Positions 15,845-22,898 of a DNA stretch of 60,595 bases are shown in pieces. A program made the translations under genes and the position numbers. The stretch is from the NCBI GenBank assembly GCA_947625965.1, contig CANQQO010000001.1, positions 1 to 60,595 of the forward strand, written 5' to 3'. Position 1 is the stretch's first letter. Every line of letters starts with the position of its first letter. A model generated the notes under the pieces. It had not been told where the DNA came from. It saw only the letters and a program-made list of their open reading frames with translations, and did no database searches. This DNA comes from an uncultured Oscillospiraceae bacterium. GTDB taxonomy: Bacteria > Bacillota > Clostridia > Oscillospirales > Oscillospiraceae.

Positions 15845-16324
15845 TTAACCTCCTACTGTCACCAGCTCGCGGATGGCCGCGAACCGCTTCTCGCCAATGC
15901 CGGAAATCAGCATCAGCTCTTCGATCCTGGTAAAGGCCCCGTGGGCGGTCCGGTAGTCCACGATCCGCTGGGCCAGCACATCGCCGATACCGGGCAGAGT
16001 CTTGAGCTCCGCCACGGTGGCGGTGTTGATATTAATTCGCCCGCTGGAGCTCCCGGCGTTCTCCGTGGCCGGCGGCTGGGAGGCCGGGGGCTGGGTGGAA
16101 AGCTGAGCAGCCGGCTGGGTCTCCGGGACCGTGGTCCCGGCGGTGGGAGCGGTGGTCTCCGGGGCGGGGAGGGTAGTGGGGACCGTGGGAGCCTCGGTCT
16201 GGGCGGGGAGCATCATCACGGTCACCGGCGCGGCGCTGCCTCCGCCGCCGAGGAACAGCCCCACGGTGAAAGCGGCGACGACGGCGGTGACGGCGAACAG
16301 GATATACCCTCCGGCTTTTTTCAT
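15845..16324 (-). CDS. comEA: ComEA-like helix-hairpin-helix DNA-binding protein
   Basis: A 159-residue protein. It has an N-terminal membrane anchor (about 5-25), a Pro/Thr/Ala-rich spacer (about 40-95) that would cross the wall, and a C-terminal double helix-hairpin-helix domain starting ININTATVAELKTLPGIGDVLAQRI. This is the architecture of ComEA, which binds DNA outside the membrane during uptake. No other competence genes are in the window, and similar proteins exist in species not known to be competent. It is first in the operon, with promoter 16382-16410. The start has GGGAGGTG 8 bases upstream. Confidence 0.82.
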   Translation of the reverse strand: MKKAGGYILFAVTAVVAAFTVGLFLGGGGSAAPVTVMMLPAQTEAPTVPTTLPAPETTAPTAGTTVPETQPAAQLSTQPPASQPPATENAGSSSGRININTATVAELKTLPGIGDVLAQRIVDYRTAHGAFTRIEELMLISGIGEKRFAAIRELVTVGG

Positions 16325-16344
16325 GGGACGGCACCTCCCGGGAA

Positions 16345-16373
16345 TTGACTCTTACGGGAAAAGCTGATATAAT
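16345..16373 (+). promoter_or_regulatory. Promoter of the carboxypeptidase gene
   Basis: TTGACT (16345-16350), 17 bases, TATAAT (16368-16373). It is back to back with the minus-strand promoter at 16382-16410, so the two start sites overlap and may interfere. Confidence 0.7.
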
Positions 16374-16381
16374 ACCACTAT

Positions 16382-16410
16382 ATTATACACGATATTTTCC
16401 CGCCGGGCAA
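16382..16410 (-). promoter_or_regulatory. Promoter of the comEA/two-component operon
   Basis: On the minus strand TTGCCC (16405-16410), 17 bases, TATAAT (16382-16387). Confidence 0.65.
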
Positions 16411-16438
16411 GACCGGTTTCTCAGGATAGGAGAAAAAC

Positions 16439-17950
16439 ATGAAAAAAATCCGCCGAATCTGCCTGCTGCTCTGCCTGGCTCTGGCGCTGAATCTGCTCCC
16501 AACGGCCTACGCCGCCTCGCCGGAGGAGACTTCGGACCCAACGGACGCCACCCAGGAGACCACGGAGCCCCAGCCCACGCCGCCCCCGGGGACCCTCCCG
16601 CCCCTGGACCCCAACACGGGGTACAATCTGGATGTGACCAACGGCTGCCACTCGCCGGACGCCGCCGCGCCCATGCGGCAGGAGGTCCTGGCGGGCACCG
16701 CCCGCGCCGCCCTGCTTTATGATGAGAACAGCGACACCATGATCTACGGCTGGAACCTGGATCAGAAGGTGGACCCCTCCAGCCTGGTGAAGATCATGAC
16801 CAGCTTGATCGCTTTGGAGCACATGGACCCCGGCCAGGAGATCACCGTCACCCAGTCGGCCATCGACCATGTCCCCTCGGGGGCCCTGAGCCTGGGCTTG
16901 AAGCCGGGGGAGAAGCTGACGCTGGAGCAGCTCCTCTACTGCCTGATGGTCTACTCCGACAACGACTCGGCCCTGGTCATCGCCGAGGCAGCCGGCGGCA
17001 GCGAGGCGACCTTCGTCTCCTGGATGAACGAAAAGGCCCGGGAGCTGGGCTGCACCGGCACTAACTTCGTCAACTGCCACGGCATCGACGATCCCATGCA
17101 GTATTCCACCGCCCGGGACCTGCTGAAGATCCTCCTGGCCGCCCTGGAATATCCGGTGTTTCGGACGGTCTACGGCGCCTACCACTACGACCTGCCGCCC
17201 AACGACGTCTATCCCGAGACGCGGACCCTCTACTCCTCCCACTTTATGCTCAGCGACCTGAGCGTGGAGGGCTATTACGATTCCAGGACCACCGGCGGCA
17301 AGACCGGCATCACCGGCGAGGGCCGCCACTCGGTGCTGGTCTCCGCCGAGGAGGATGGTCTGGCGTTGATTGCCATGATCTTGGAGGCGGAGCCGAACAT
17401 CGACGAAAACGAATACGTGGTGACCTACCGGGAGTTTGACGAGGCGGAGGCCCTGCTGAACATGGGCTTCGGCCACTATGCCTACACCCAGATCATCTAT
17501 CAGGGCCAGATCTTGGGCCAGCAGACCGTCACCAACGGGGAAAACGCCGTGGCCATCGGCGCCGGGCGGACGGTGTCGGCGGTGCTGCCCACGGGGGTCC
17601 AGATGAAGGACCTGGTCCTGCGCTATCAGCAGGGCGGGCGGGTGCTGACCGCCCCGGTGGAGAAGGGCCAGCGGATAGATATTTTGCAGATTTGGTACGG
17701 CTCTGTCTGCGTGGCGCAGACGGAGGTCCTGGCTATGAACACCGTTCGCGTCAAGACCCAGTCCCAGGACCTGAACGGCCCGGGCCAGGAGGAGGGGGAC
17801 GCGGTGACCCGGGGCCTGATCTTCGCCGGGGCCCTGGTGCTGCTGATCCTGGCCCTGGTGGGGGTGCTGTACCTGGTCCGGATCATTCGGACGGCGGCCT
17901 ATCGGGCAAGGAAAAGAAAGCGGCGGCGGAGCCGCCGGAGGAGTCGGTGA
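16439..17950 (+). CDS. dacF: D-alanyl-D-alanine carboxypeptidase, DacF/PBP5-like
   Basis: A 503-residue low-molecular-weight penicillin-binding protein that trims the terminal D-Ala from peptidoglycan stem peptides. A signal peptide (about 1-26, ending AYA-A) is followed by a Pro/Thr linker. The catalytic SxxK is Ser115-Leu-Val-Lys118, SxN is in YSDNDSA, and KTG is in GGKTGIT. A C-terminal TM (about 463-485) and a very basic tail (RKRKRRRSRRRSR) anchor it, where PBP5 uses an amphipathic helix. It is about 100 residues longer than PBP5 because of the linker and anchor. The uracil-DNA glycosylase gene starts 1 base after its stop, so they are co-transcribed. Confidence 0.92.
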   Translation: MKKIRRICLLLCLALALNLLPTAYAASPEETSDPTDATQETTEPQPTPPPGTLPPLDPNTGYNLDVTNGCHSPDAAAPMRQEVLAGTARAALLYDENSDTMIYGWNLDQKVDPSSLVKIMTSLIALEHMDPGQEITVTQSAIDHVPSGALSLGLKPGEKLTLEQLLYCLMVYSDNDSALVIAEAAGGSEATFVSWMNEKARELGCTGTNFVNCHGIDDPMQYSTARDLLKILLAALEYPVFRTVYGAYHYDLPPNDVYPETRTLYSSHFMLSDLSVEGYYDSRTTGGKTGITGEGRHSVLVSAEEDGLALIAMILEAEPNIDENEYVVTYREFDEAEALLNMGFGHYAYTQIIYQGQILGQQTVTNGENAVAIGAGRTVSAVLPTGVQMKDLVLRYQQGGRVLTAPVEKGQRIDILQIWYGSVCVAQTEVLAMNTVRVKTQSQDLNGPGQEEGDAVTRGLIFAGALVLLILALVGVLYLVRIIRTAAYRARKRKRRRSRRRSR

Positions 17951-17951
17951 T

Positions 17952-18515
17952 ATGCTTACCTGGGAAGAATTGGAAGGAGAATGTCTGCGCTGCACCCACT
18001 GCGGCCTGTGCCGGACCCGGCACAATGTGGTTTTCGGCGTGGGGCCCAGGGACGCGGACGTGATGTTCGTGGGCGAAGGGCCCGGGGAGCAGGAGGACCT
18101 GCGGGGGGAGCCCTTTGTGGGCCCGGCAGGGAAGCTCCTGGACGATATGCTCTGCATCATCGACCTGGGCCGTCACAACTGCTACATTGCCAACATCGTC
18201 AAGTGCCGTCCGCCCCGGAACCGGGACCCCCAGGAGCCCGAGCAGGAGGCGTGCATCGGCTATCTGCGGAACCAGGTGGCTCTGGTGAAGCCCAAAATCA
18301 TCGTCTGCCTTGGCCGGATCGCCGCCATGAAGCTGATCCAGCCGGACTACCGCATCACCCGGGACCATGGGACCTGGACGGAGAGGAACGGCGTCAGCCT
18401 CACGGCCATCTACCACCCCTCGGCTCTCCTCCGGGACCCGTCCAAGCGGCCCGAGACCTTCGAGGACCTGCTCTCCCTCCGGGAACGGATCCGGAAGGTC
18501 AACGCGAAAGTATAA
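17952..18515 (+). CDS. Uracil-DNA glycosylase, family 4 (Fe-S)
   Basis: A 187-residue enzyme that removes uracil from DNA. The N-terminal cysteine cluster (Cys11, 14, 17, 20) supplies ligands for the 4Fe-4S cluster, with further Cys in NIVKCRPP and IIVCLGRI. The active-site motif GEGPGEQEDLRGEPFVGPAG and the DNA-intercalation motif HPSALLR are both typical of family 4. It is slightly shorter than the thermophilic enzymes. It follows the carboxypeptidase gene directly and is closed by a terminator. Together with xthA nearby it provides two steps of base excision repair. Confidence 0.92.
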   Translation: MLTWEELEGECLRCTHCGLCRTRHNVVFGVGPRDADVMFVGEGPGEQEDLRGEPFVGPAGKLLDDMLCIIDLGRHNCYIANIVKCRPPRNRDPQEPEQEACIGYLRNQVALVKPKIIVCLGRIAAMKLIQPDYRITRDHGTWTERNGVSLTAIYHPSALLRDPSKRPETFEDLLSLRERIRKVNAKV

Positions 18516-18517
18516 CA

Positions 18518-18541
18518 TTCCCCCGCCTTTTGGCGGGGGAA
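18518..18541 (+). terminator. Shared terminator between convergent genes
   Basis: Arms TTCCCCCGCC/GGCGGGGGAA with a TTTT loop, between the stops of the glycosylase and the glycosyltransferase. The T-rich run that follows on the plus strand (ATTTATTTTT) favours that direction. Confidence 0.7.
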
Positions 18542-18545
18542 ACAT

Positions 18546-19484
18546 TTATTTTTCCTCGTAATCCAAAACTTCCTTGGCGATATAAATGGGTCGGTCCTTG
18601 CTCTGCTCGAAGATCTTCCCCACATATTCGCCGATGATGCCGATGCAGAAGAGCTGCATCCCGCCCAGCAGCAGGATCAGCACGATGATGGTGGCGTACC
18701 CCGGGATATCGATGCCGGCGATGAGCTTTTGCAGCACGACCACCACCAGATAGACCATGGCGGCCAGGGCCGTGGCGCAGCCCAGGTAGGTCGCCAGCCG
18801 CAGCGGGGCGGTGGAGAAGCCAATGATGCCCTCGATGGCGTAGTTGGCCAGCTTTCGGAAATTCCACTTGGAGGTCCCGGCGGCCCGGGCCTGGGCGGTG
18901 TAGGGGAGGAAGGAGGTGCTGTACCCCACCCAGGCGAAGATGCCCTTGGAAAACCGGTGGTATTCCCCCAGGGACAAAATGCTCTCCGCCACGCTCCGCC
19001 GGAAGGTGCGGAAATCGCTGGCGTCGGGGTGGAGCTTGACCTTGGACAGGCAGTTGATGAGGCTGTAAAAGCACTTTTTGAAAGCGGAAAGGATCTTTCC
19101 CTCCCCCCGCCGGTCCTGGTAGGCGGCGACCACGTCGTATTCGGGCTGTTGGTCCAGGATCTCCACCATATCCCGGACGATCTCCGGCCGCTGTTGCAGA
19201 TCCGCGTCGATCAGGGACAGATACTCCCCGGAGGCGTGCTGGAGGCCCGCGTAGAGGGCGGCCTCCTTGCCGAAGTTCCGGGAAAAGCTGATCACCTTCA
19301 CCGGGCACGCCTGGGCGGCGTGGAGCTTTTTCAGATTGTGCAGGGTGGCGTCCCGGCTCCCGTCGTCCACAAAGACGATCTCATAGTCATACCCGCACCC
19401 GTCAAAGGCGCCGATGACCGCCTCCTGGAAGGCCGCTACGTTTTCCGCCTCGTTGTAGCACGGCACGATCAAAGACAGCTTCAT
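18546..19484 (-). CDS. Family 2 glycosyltransferase, GtrB/dolichol-phosphate type
   Basis: A 312-residue membrane-bound glycosyltransferase. The GT-A domain has LIVPCYNEAENV, FVDDGSRDAT, SFSRNFGKEAALYAGL and LIDADLQQRPE (the DxD metal site). Two C-terminal TM segments (about 225-250 and 262-285) follow. This is the GtrB/DPMS layout that moves a sugar from a nucleotide donor to undecaprenyl phosphate, probably for cell-envelope decoration. The start is set at 19484 (MKLSLIVP). The upstream ATG at 19512-19514 lies between the -10 box and the transcription start, so it cannot be in the mRNA. The gene is transcribed alone. Confidence 0.9.
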   Translation of the reverse strand: MKLSLIVPCYNEAENVAAFQEAVIGAFDGCGYDYEIVFVDDGSRDATLHNLKKLHAAQACPVKVISFSRNFGKEAALYAGLQHASGEYLSLIDADLQQRPEIVRDMVEILDQQPEYDVVAAYQDRRGEGKILSAFKKCFYSLINCLSKVKLHPDASDFRTFRRSVAESILSLGEYHRFSKGIFAWVGYSTSFLPYTAQARAAGTSKWNFRKLANYAIEGIIGFSTAPLRLATYLGCATALAAMVYLVVVVLQKLIAGIDIPGYATIIVLILLLGGMQLFCIGIIGEYVGKIFEQSKDRPIYIAKEVLDYEEK

Positions 19485-19514
19485 ATTCCTCATCCTCAAA
19501 AAGTAGATGCTCAC

Positions 19515-19543
19515 ATTATACCCCCAACGGCCCCGGCCGTCAA
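19515..19543 (-). promoter_or_regulatory. Promoter of the glycosyltransferase gene
   Basis: On the minus strand TTGACG (19538-19543), 17 bases, TATAAT (19515-19520). The predicted RNA start near 19508 decides the start codon of the gene. Confidence 0.7.
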
Positions 19544-19741
19544 GCGGGAAAAGCGGCTATCCAGGCCATCCTGAGCGTTTCCACTCTGTCTGGCGGATCC
19601 TGTCCGGACTGCTTGTCCAGGAACAGATCTCCCTCCGGGAGGCCACACGCCGCCGGCGCCCTGCGTTGACGGGCTTCCTTTTGATCTACGCAGGACAGGC
19701 GAATATTGCCTGGGTTATTTCCATTTTTCCTCCCAAAGCGC

Positions 19742-19769
19742 AAAAAAACGGCGGCTGAAACAGCCGCCG
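19742..19769 (-). terminator. Terminator of the holin gene
   Basis: Arms CGGCGGCTG/CAGCCGCCG with a 3-base loop, followed on the minus strand by TTTTTTT. The stretch 19544-19741 between this and the glycosyltransferase promoter shows no gene that I can support. Confidence 0.75.
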
Positions 19770-19778
19770 CCAAAAAAA

Positions 19779-20189
19779 TTATTTTCGCTCCTTCTGGAGC
19801 TGTTCCAGCGCCTCCGTGATCGCCTTCGGCATGGGAATGCCCACCAGCCCCAGATTTTCCACAATGGAAATGATCTCATTGGCGCAGAAGCCGATGCAGA
19901 CCGCGTCCCGGGCGTAGCTGATCCCCAGAAGCCGGTCAATCTGGACCGCCACCAGGACGAACAGGAGCATCAGCCCCTTTTTGCACAGCCCCTTCAGGCC
20001 GTAACCGGAGTCGTAGGCTCCGGAGGGGGTTTTCTGGCTTTTGTGGAATACCAAAGCCACGATGCTGCCGGACAAATAGTCCACACCCATGCACACCAGC
20101 AGGGCCGCCAGCGCCGCGTCCCATCCGCCAAAGGCCCAGGCCGCCGCGCCGCCCAGAACGCCGAGAAAAGTGCAGAGCGTTTGCCGCAC
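19779..20189 (-). CDS. Phage-type holin (holin 4/TcdE-like family)
   Basis: A 136-residue small membrane protein with about three hydrophobic segments (8-22, 27-48, 72-90) and a charged C-terminal tail. The blocks GVDYLSGSIVALVF, GLKGLCKKGLMLL and ANEIISIVENLGLVGIPMPK are those of the holin family that includes TcdE of Clostridioides difficile and many phage holins. It would form membrane lesions that release the partner amidase. The start is a GTG with GGTGAG upstream, 5 bases after the amidase stop. No other phage genes surround the pair. Confidence 0.85.
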   Translation of the reverse strand: MRQTLCTFLGVLGGAAAWAFGGWDAALAALLVCMGVDYLSGSIVALVFHKSQKTPSGAYDSGYGLKGLCKKGLMLLFVLVAVQIDRLLGISYARDAVCIGFCANEIISIVENLGLVGIPMPKAITEALEQLQKERK

Positions 20190-20194
20190 GTATC

Positions 20195-20860
20195 TCACCC
20201 CCGTCCCAGGAGGGCCTTGAATGCTACAAGGACCTCGGCGGCCTCCTGGCGGGTCAGAGCGCCGTTCCAATTCGTCTCCTTGGGGAACAGGCCCCAGGTC
20301 ACGGCCTGGTCCCTGGGGTCCACCGGGACCTCCGGGACCCAGCTCCGGCCGTCGATGGCCACGACGGCCTTGGCGATGGCCTCCGCCGCGTCGGCCCGGC
20401 GCGTGGTGAGAAATTCCACGCCCACCGCCGAGTCGTGGAAGTCCACCTCCAGCAGACAGGCGGTGGCTTCCGGCGCCCGCAGTTCGAAGAGCCCGGGCCG
20501 GGACTGTACGCTGCTGGCCCGGTTGGTTTTCTGCCCCGTGGCGGCCAGCTCCTGGATGAGCCGTTCCGCCAGCGCTTTCCCGCCGGTGTGGTAGAAAGCG
20601 ATGGGCCCCCAAGCGCCTCCGTTGCCCCCGGCGTTGGAGTGGAGGGCCAGATAGTAGTCCGCCATCATCTTGTTGGCCTCGGCAGGCCGGTCGTCGATGG
20701 GGGTGGACTTTGCCGCCCGGAAGTACGTTACGCCACACCGGTCCAGGTGGGGCGTAATGGCGTCGAGCAGCAGGTTCATCTGCTCCATCTCCGTGCCATA
20801 GCCGTTGATGCCGATGTTTCCATCCTGATCCGAGGGGCTCAGATACCAAAGATTTGCCAT
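20195..20860 (-). CDS. N-acetylmuramoyl-L-alanine amidase (endolysin-like)
   Basis: A 221-residue enzyme of the Amidase_3 type that cuts between MurNAc and the stem peptide. Visible are ADYYLALHSNAGG with a zinc-ligand His, and the C-terminal CLLEVDFHDS with the catalytic-acid Glu. The opening LWYLSPSDQDGNIG replaces the usual DPGHGG, as in a clostridial endolysin subgroup. The C-terminal 45 residues (about 178-221) resemble one S-layer-type or phage wall-binding repeat (WGLFPKETNWNGALTRQEAAEVL). There is no signal peptide, so export must go through the adjacent holin. The start has GGAAAGGAG 6 bases upstream. An ATG 34 codons upstream is not family-like. Confidence 0.85.
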   Translation of the reverse strand: MANLWYLSPSDQDGNIGINGYGTEMEQMNLLLDAITPHLDRCGVTYFRAAKSTPIDDRPAEANKMMADYYLALHSNAGGNGGAWGPIAFYHTGGKALAERLIQELAATGQKTNRASSVQSRPGLFELRAPEATACLLEVDFHDSAVGVEFLTTRRADAAEAIAKAVVAIDGRSWVPEVPVDPRDQAVTWGLFPKETNWNGALTRQEAAEVLVAFKALLGRG

Positions 20861-20955
20861 ACGAAACTCCTTTCCGATAGATTTGGGGGGATCCCCCTTC
20901 ATCCCTATGCGCCGGACCGACAAAAGTTGCCTCCATTCGTGCAACCAAGCGCGTC

Positions 20956-20984
20956 TTGACAATTGGGCCGGAACGTGGTATATT
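20956..20984 (+). promoter_or_regulatory. Promoter of tRNA-Ser
   Basis: TTGACA (20956-20961), 17 bases, TATATT (20979-20984), 11 bases before the tRNA. Confidence 0.8.
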
Positions 20985-20995
20985 TTCAGTCACAG

Positions 20996-21084
20996 GGAGA
21001 GATGTCCGAGTGGTTTAAGGAGCCAGTCTTGAAAACTGGTGACGCGGCAACGCGCCGTGGGTTCGAATCCCACTCTCTCCGCCA
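20996..21084 (+). tRNA. tRNA-Ser (anticodon TGA)
   Basis: An 89-base class II tRNA. The acceptor stem GGAGAGA/TCTCTCC is perfect, with G73 and an encoded CCA. The anticodon loop CTTGAAA carries TGA at 21030-21032, reading UCN serine codons. The long variable arm (GACGCGGCAACGCGCC) and GGTTCGAATCC T-arm are typical of tRNA-Ser. Confidence 0.97.
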
Positions 21085-21086
21085 TC

Positions 21087-21126
21087 GTCGTCGCGGACTT
21101 TGTATCGTTCGCGACGACTTTTCTTT
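21087..21126 (+). terminator. Terminator after tRNA-Ser
   Basis: Arms GTCGTCGCG/CGCGACGAC followed by TTTTCTTT. Confidence 0.75.
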
Positions 21127-21296
21127 GAAAAGTCATCTCTCACGCACGCCGTCGCTCCTCCTCACCGCAAAAAGCCGATGGTATCGCCTTTTTTGGGATT
21201 TCTGACGGGTAAAAAAGCAGGATATGCGCCGCGAGAGCGTGGAAAGGCAATTTCCCTGATTTGGAAAAGAAAAGAAACGTCTTCCCACAAAGCCTC

Positions 21297-21325
21297 TTGA
21301 TTTCCGCTGCCTTTGGTAGTATAAT
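21297..21325 (+). promoter_or_regulatory. Promoter of the ferritin gene
   Basis: TTGATT (21297-21302), 17 bases, TATAAT (21320-21325). Nothing resembling a Fur or PerR box is obvious over it. Confidence 0.7.
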
Positions 21326-21351
21326 GTTTCAACAGAAAGGGGTGTTTTTTC

Positions 21352-21870
21352 ATGTTAGATCAGAAAATCGCAGAGCTGTTAAACGACCAGGTCAACAAGG
21401 AGCTTTATTCGGCCTATCTCTATTTGGATTTCGCAAATTACTACGCGGACGAGGGATTGGACGGATTCGCTCACTGGTATGAGGTCCAGGCCCAGGAGGA
21501 GCGGGATCACGCTTTTATGATCCGCAGATACCTGATCAACAATGGCGTGAAGGTGGTATTTCAAGCGGTCGATAAGCCCGATAAAGTGTTTGCCGATCAT
21601 CTCGCGCCCCTGGAGGCGGGATACGCCCATGAGCAGTATGTGACCTCGCTCATTACGGAGATCTATCACGCGGCCTTTGAGCGGAAAGATTACAGGACCA
21701 TGCAATTCCTGGATTGGTTCATCAAGGAGCAGGGTGAGGAGGAGACCACCGCCGACGATATGGTCAAGAAAATGAAGCTCTTTGGAAAGGACGCCAAGGG
21801 ACTTTACGCCTTAAATCAGGAGCTGGCGGCAAGAGTGTATGCCCCGTCCACCACAGGTCCGGCAATGTAA
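21352..21870 (+). CDS. ftnA: Ferritin (bacterial FtnA type)
   Basis: A 172-residue iron-storage protein forming a four-helix bundle that assembles as a 24-mer shell. The ferroxidase ligands are visible: Glu17 in NKELYSAYLYL, Glu50 and His53 in QEERDHAF, Glu94 in HEQYVTSLITEIY and Gln/Glu near 127 in KEQGEEETTADD. The length is normal. The AGAAAGGGGTG leader sets the start. It is transcribed alone and closed by a strong terminator. It limits free iron and so complements the Cu/Zn superoxide dismutase in oxidative-stress defence. Confidence 0.95.
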   Translation: MLDQKIAELLNDQVNKELYSAYLYLDFANYYADEGLDGFAHWYEVQAQEERDHAFMIRRYLINNGVKVVFQAVDKPDKVFADHLAPLEAGYAHEQYVTSLITEIYHAAFERKDYRTMQFLDWFIKEQGEEETTADDMVKKMKLFGKDAKGLYALNQELAARVYAPSTTGPAM

Positions 21871-21966
21871 GTGAGCATTTGGCGGTCCCTTTCGCATCGC
21901 GGGAGGCGCTTTGCCGACGCGATCCATGGAATGGCCGAAAATAGACTGTCATTTGTGAGGAACCCG

Positions 21967-21999
21967 AAAAAAGCAGCCCCATGTGGGGGCTGCTTTTTT
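21967..21999 (+). terminator. Ferritin terminator
   Basis: Arms AAAAAGCAGCCCC/GGGGCTGCTTTTT around an ATGTG loop; a strong and potentially bidirectional terminator. Confidence 0.85.
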
Positions 22000-22177
22000 T
22001 GACGGAAAGGATGGGTGCGTTCCGGCGTGGGCGTTGGGAGCGGACTTCGCTTCACGCGGGCGCCGCCTTGCGCTTTTCTGAGAAAAGGCCAAGGGATCGC
22101 AGGGAAGTACGGCATCCCCGACGATCGGTATGCCATATTGAAATAGGAAAATATATGAAAATAAATGAAAACATAGG

Positions 22178-22206
22178 TTGACAAAGGAAAACTTGCGTGT
22201 TATACT
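22178..22206 (+). promoter_or_regulatory. Promoter of the MerR/excisionase-like gene
   Basis: TTGACA (22178-22183), 17 bases, TATACT (22201-22206). Confidence 0.75.
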
Positions 22207-22261
22207 GAAGCCATCCTCCGGGAAGCGCGCCCCGGCGGAACTTTCGAAAGGAGGAATCGCA

Positions 22262-22747
22262 ATGAGCATTCCCGAAAAACTGTATTCCGTGGAGGATCTG
22301 GCAAAAATCACCTATCTCTCCACCCGCACCATCCGCAACTATCTGCGGGACGGCTTGCTGACCGGCCGAAAAATCGGGGGTCAATGGCGCTTTGCCGAGG
22401 AGGACATCGAAAAATTCCTGACGCAGGGGAAGGTCCGGTCCGACATGGCTTCGGAGCAGCGCCAGCAGGTCCTGGACTTTATGGACGGCCTAAACTCCGA
22501 TGTTCCCGGCCCCACTCAGATCTGTACCATCGTGGACCTCTACCTTCCCCGGCCGGAGGTGGAGGACAAGATGAACGCCGTCTGCGGCATCGCGGAACAG
22601 TGCAAAGGGTACATGACCTTCAAGTACGACTATTCAGATGACGAGGGGAGGGGAAGATTCCTGTTTTTCACCTCCGATCCTGTCTTCCTGGAAAAGGCAA
22701 TGGCGGCCCTGAAAGGGAAAAATGTCCCCGACGGCAGCGGCGCATAA
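22262..22747 (+). CDS. MerR/excisionase-like HTH protein with C-terminal effector domain
   Basis: A 161-residue protein. The N-terminal 60 residues form an excisionase/MerR-type winged helix (LYSVEDLAKITYLSTRTIRNYLRDGLLTG...IGGQWRFAEEDIEKFL) that binds DNA. The C-terminal 100 residues (about 65-155) look like a separate alpha/beta domain with a Cys pair (QICTIVDLY, VCGIAEQCKGY). I do not recognise it, but it could sense a small ligand. The start at 22262 has AAAGGAGGAATCGCA upstream. It is transcribed alone. It is not next to an integrase, so it is more likely a transcription factor than a true excisionase. Confidence 0.75.
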   Translation: MSIPEKLYSVEDLAKITYLSTRTIRNYLRDGLLTGRKIGGQWRFAEEDIEKFLTQGKVRSDMASEQRQQVLDFMDGLNSDVPGPTQICTIVDLYLPRPEVEDKMNAVCGIAEQCKGYMTFKYDYSDDEGRGRFLFFTSDPVFLEKAMAALKGKNVPDGSGA

Positions 22748-22810
22748 GGTAGTATCGACAATAAACTGAAACAGGGTATTTTGTTTGCGTTTCGTCAATT
22801 TGGGAATCGT

Positions 22811-22848
22811 CCGATTTTTGCCACCACGGCCATTGTAGCAAAAATCGG
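22811..22848 (+). terminator. Hairpin after the HTH gene
   Basis: Perfect 11-base arms CCGATTTTTGC/GCAAAAATCGG with a 16-base loop. It lacks a terminal T run, so its role as a terminator is uncertain. Confidence 0.4.
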
Positions 22849-22860
22849 GAATTTCGGCAA

Positions 22861-22893
22861 AAAAGAGCCCCCGGACGGCATCCGTCCGGGGGC
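22861..22893 (-). terminator. Terminator of the 459-residue protein gene
   Basis: Arms GCCCCCGGACGG/CCGTCCGGGGGC with a short loop, followed on the minus strand by CTCTTTTTTG. Confidence 0.85.
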
Positions 22894-22898
22894 AAGGC

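Larger units (their letters stand above)
21871..22261 (+). other. Intergenic stretch with terminator and promoter
   Basis: This 390-base gap contains the ferritin terminator (21967-21999), then about 180 bases in which I see no gene on either strand, then the promoter (22178-22206) and ribosome site (AAAGGAGGAA) of the HTH gene at 22262. Confidence 0.6.

Noticed and set aside
19485-19514. Start of the glycosyltransferase at the upstream ATG (19512-19514)
   Set aside because: It lies between the -10 box and the expected RNA start, so it would not be transcribed from the promoter seen; ATG 19484 gives the standard N-terminus.
20996-21084. tRNA-Ser as attachment site of a prophage that left the holin-amidase pair
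   Set aside because: Integration normally uses the 3-prime end of a tRNA, but the pair lies on the 5-prime side behind the tRNA promoter. I see no duplicated tRNA end.
22811-22848. A small RNA gene with an 11-base hairpin
   Set aside because: The stem is perfect, but I see no promoter or T run of its own; it is listed only as a weak terminator.
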